Positions 6,410 to 8,015 of a stretch of DNA of 8,015 bases are shown here, piece by piece; the stretch's first letter is position 1; each line of letters opens with the position of its first letter. Both the position numbers and the translations under genes were made by a program. Under the pieces are notes generated by a model that worked only from the letters and a program-made list of their open reading frames with translations, was not told the origin of the DNA and did no database searches. Source of the stretch: Hyphococcus sp. (lineage in GTDB: Bacteria; Pseudomonadota; Alphaproteobacteria; Caulobacterales; Parvularculaceae). The DNA lies in NCBI GenBank assembly GCA_021604605.1, contig BQJH01000133.1, positions 1 to 8,015 of the forward strand. Reading direction: 5' to 3'.

Positions 6410-7300
6410 ATGACATTAAAAACTGCCTTGCTTGCCGGTGCGCCGCTTCTTTTTCTGATGGCTTGTGGTGGAAATAACGAAACTGCTTCCGATGCTAAAA
6501 AAACAGCGTCTAAAGAAGCCGCTGGTGAAACCCCAGCGACCGAAACATCAACTGTCGCGATATCGAACACTGAAAAAGAAGGTGATCTTTGTCTGGCGTC
6601 AGGTCCGCAAACGCCACGTGATATTTCAAACAAGGCAGGTTTGAACCCCAATATGTTCGCATTGGCCCCGGCTTCCACGGAGATGAACCTTTGTAATATT
6701 CACACGCATACCAATGCAGAGCACAAAGGGCCGGGCTTTTCAGTTTTCGTCAATGACAGCGATAATGGCGGCTATGCATGTAATGAGACGACGGATTTAA
6801 CGGCGTCTGAGATGGAACCTATGGAAGGCGCTTATAAGAGCGTCAAACCCGGTGACACGATTGAAGTTCACTGGGTGCACACAAGTTGCGACATCACGCC
6901 AGGTGAGGGTCTCGGCTCATGCTTATCTGACACTTGTGCGAATCCAACCTTGCGTGTCGAAGCACAAACATTCCTCGTGGTGAATGACCGCAATGCAGGT
7001 AACTTCCTCGACTATAGATATTCCGGCGAGAAGTCAGGTGATTTTCACCAAGCTGCTTCCTTGCCAATGGGCACGGGCGAGCCGGTTGTATTTCGGGGGT
7101 CAACAACGGGCCCAAGCTACACGCAATCCCAATGCTCGCCTCTTGAGGTGACGTGGAGCGTTCGCCCCATGTGCGCGAAAGTTGATATCGCTTCGCTGCA
7201 TAAATGGGCGGAAGAAGGAAATGTTTTCAATGAGACGAAATCTCATGGTGTGCGACAGTTGGTGACTGCGCCTGAATTGTTGTCTCCAATTGAAGACTAG
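6410..7300 (+). CDS. Delta-class carbonic anhydrase, predicted lipoprotein
   Basis: This 296-residue protein matches the delta carbonic anhydrase family (Pfam CA_like), first known from marine diatoms and also found in bacteria; it hydrates CO2 using zinc. The signature block is MNLCNIHTHTNAEHKGP (92-108), with candidate zinc or active-site residues H98, H100, E104 and H105. A second block, IEVHWVHTSC (151-160), holds H154 and H157, followed by GEGLGSCLSDTCANPTLRVE (165-184). Later family segments are STTGPSY (231-237), VTWSVRPMCAK (247-257) and HGVRQLVTAPELL (279-291). The N-terminus is a lipoprotein signal ending in LMAC, with lipidated C19. Gly at +2 lacks the Asp inner-membrane retention signal, so outer-membrane sorting is likely. 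Residues 22-55 are a Thr/Ala/Glu-rich linker. Eight further cysteines fit disulfides in an exported protein. The ATG at 6410 is chosen because AAGGA lies seven bases upstream; an in-frame GTG at 6392 would add six residues before the signal. The gene diverges from the EEP-gamma-CA pair. Confidence 0.9.
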   Translation: MTLKTALLAGAPLLFLMACGGNNETASDAKKTASKEAAGETPATETSTVAISNTEKEGDLCLASGPQTPRDISNKAGLNPNMFALAPASTEMNLCNIHTHTNAEHKGPGFSVFVNDSDNGGYACNETTDLTASEMEPMEGAYKSVKPGDTIEVHWVHTSCDITPGEGLGSCLSDTCANPTLRVEAQTFLVVNDRNAGNFLDYRYSGEKSGDFHQAASLPMGTGEPVVFRGSTTGPSYTQSQCSPLEVTWSVRPMCAKVDIASLHKWAEEGNVFNETKSHGVRQLVTAPELLSPIED

Positions 7301-7313
7301 CGAGTGGGTTTGT

Positions 7314-7955
7314 TTAAGTTGAAACTGCGTCCGGTTGCTTTAGCGGATGTGCTTTTTCAAATGCCGGATGTTTTAGGCAGCGCTCATAAATTTCATTAAG
7401 CTGAGTGAACCCTGAAACATCAACGCCAAACCTTATTGCCGCAAACCATTGCGGCACGAGACAGCAATCGGCGACTGTCAGCGTATCGCCAACGCAAAAG
7501 TCGCCTCTTGTTTCCGCCACCATTTTTTCAACGGCGGCCATAGCGCCGCCTGGCCATTGGTTTAGCCATTGCTTTAACGCTGCTTCATCAAGACCCGCTT
7601 CATTCTTCAAATAGTTCTGTATGCGCAAATTCATGAAGGGCTGAGCTTCACTGGCCAATGTGGTCGCAATAGTGCGGGCTTTGGCGCGTCCAATTGCATC
7701 TGTCGGAAAGATGGAAGGGGAAGGAAAAGCCTCTTCCAGATATTCCATGATCGCCAATGACTGCACGATGATGGCGCCGTCCTCTGTTTCCAGGGCGGGC
7801 ACCAGCGCCAGTGGATTTTTTGCTAGATAAGCCTCGCTCCTCTGTTCGCCTTTGAGGAGGTTGATCGGCTCATACTCATAGTCGAGTCCTTTAAGCGCCA
7901 GGGCGATACGGACCCTGTAAGTTGCGCTGGAGCGCCAATAGCCAAATAATTTCAT
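7314..7955 (-). CDS. maiA: Maleylacetoacetate isomerase (zeta-class glutathione S-transferase)
   Basis: This 213-residue protein is a zeta-class GST that uses glutathione to isomerise maleylacetoacetate to fumarylacetoacetate in tyrosine/homogentisate breakdown, in the cytoplasm. The thioredoxin-like N-terminal domain (about 1-80) holds the zeta motif RSSATYRVRIAL (8-19), with catalytic S9/S10. V52-P53 is the cis-proline of the glutathione site, and QSLAIMEYLEE (65-75) is the glutathione-contact segment. The all-helical C-terminal domain includes VGDTLTVADCCLVPQ (about 155-169), the GST N-capping/hydrophobic-staple region. The usual Cys after SS is Ala, which is common in bacterial members. 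The length is normal for the family. A ribosome site (AAGGG, complement of 7964-7968) lies eight bases before the ATG and overlaps the end of the preceding gene, so the two are probably translated from one mRNA. The 3' end faces the delta-CA gene across 13 bp. Confidence 0.93.
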   Translation of the reverse strand: MKLFGYWRSSATYRVRIALALKGLDYEYEPINLLKGEQRSEAYLAKNPLALVPALETEDGAIIVQSLAIMEYLEEAFPSPSIFPTDAIGRAKARTIATTLASEAQPFMNLRIQNYLKNEAGLDEAALKQWLNQWPGGAMAAVEKMVAETRGDFCVGDTLTVADCCLVPQWFAAIRFGVDVSGFTQLNEIYERCLKHPAFEKAHPLKQPDAVST

Positions 7956-7959
7956 TGGT

Positions 7960-8015
7960 TTAGCCCTTACATGCTGGCCCTTCTAAGTGGGCGGGATTTT
8001 CATGGACGCCACTTA
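7960..8015 (-). CDS. C-terminal end of an unidentified gene upstream of maiA (partial)
   Basis: A minus-strand frame is open from the window edge to a TAA at 7962-7960, four bases before the maiA ATG. It encodes the last 17 residues, SGVHENPAHLEGPACKG. The short gap, and the placing of the maiA ribosome site inside its final codons, are what one expects of an operon neighbour. In tyrosine-degradation operons the upstream gene is often hmgA, hppD or a fumarylacetoacetate hydrolase, but this tail is too short for me to match to any of them. Seventeen open codons could also occur by chance. Confidence 0.4.
   Translation of the reverse strand, partial: SGVHENPAHLEGPACKG

Noticed and set aside
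7905..7931. MaiA lacks the Cys of the zeta-GST SSC motif (SSA here)
   Set aside because: Ala at this place is common in bacterial MaiA proteins, and the catalytic serines are kept, so it is not a sign of lost function.

Overview
The window most resembles chromosomal DNA of a free-living, probably marine, alphaproteobacterium. The grounds are a YdbH/AsmA-like envelope protein of the long proteobacterial type, a MepM-like M23 peptidase, a zeta-class GST of the tyrosine-degradation type, moderate GC and bacterial Shine-Dalgarno sites. The lineage is an inference from gene content and style, not from a marker gene. I see no mobile element, CRISPR array, tRNA, rRNA or phage gene.

Layout, left to right: (1) positions 1-2543, minus strand: one long gene, cut by the left edge, for a YdbH-family (AsmA/TamB-like) inner-membrane-anchored protein. 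(2) 2544-2787: divergent intergenic region. (3) 2788-4719, plus: membrane-anchored M23 zinc endopeptidase with a LysM/OapA-like domain and a Csd3-like domain, all catalytic residues present. (4) 4723-5262, minus: cytoplasmic gamma-class carbonic anhydrase-family protein, ending 3 bp from the convergent peptidase gene. (5) 5308-6207, minus: membrane-anchored endonuclease/exonuclease/phosphatase-fold protein with a TTG start, 45 bp upstream of the gamma-CA gene and probably cotranscribed with it. (6) 6208-6409: second divergent intergenic region. (7) 6410-7300, plus: delta-class carbonic anhydrase made as a lipoprotein. (8) 7314-7955, minus: maleylacetoacetate isomerase (maiA). (9) 7960-8015, minus: the last 17 codons of an unidentified gene directly upstream of maiA, coupled to it by a 4-bp gap.

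Two themes emerge. The left half is cell-envelope biogenesis: a putative lipid-transfer protein and a peptidoglycan endopeptidase share a divergent promoter region. The middle holds two unrelated carbonic anhydrase classes, a cytoplasmic gamma and an exported lipoprotein delta, arranged so that the delta gene and the EEP-gamma-CA pair diverge from one 202-bp region. That arrangement is the most interesting feature here: it suggests CO2/bicarbonate interconversion on both sides of the inner membrane under linked control. The right end belongs to aromatic amino acid (homogentisate) catabolism and is probably an independent operon.
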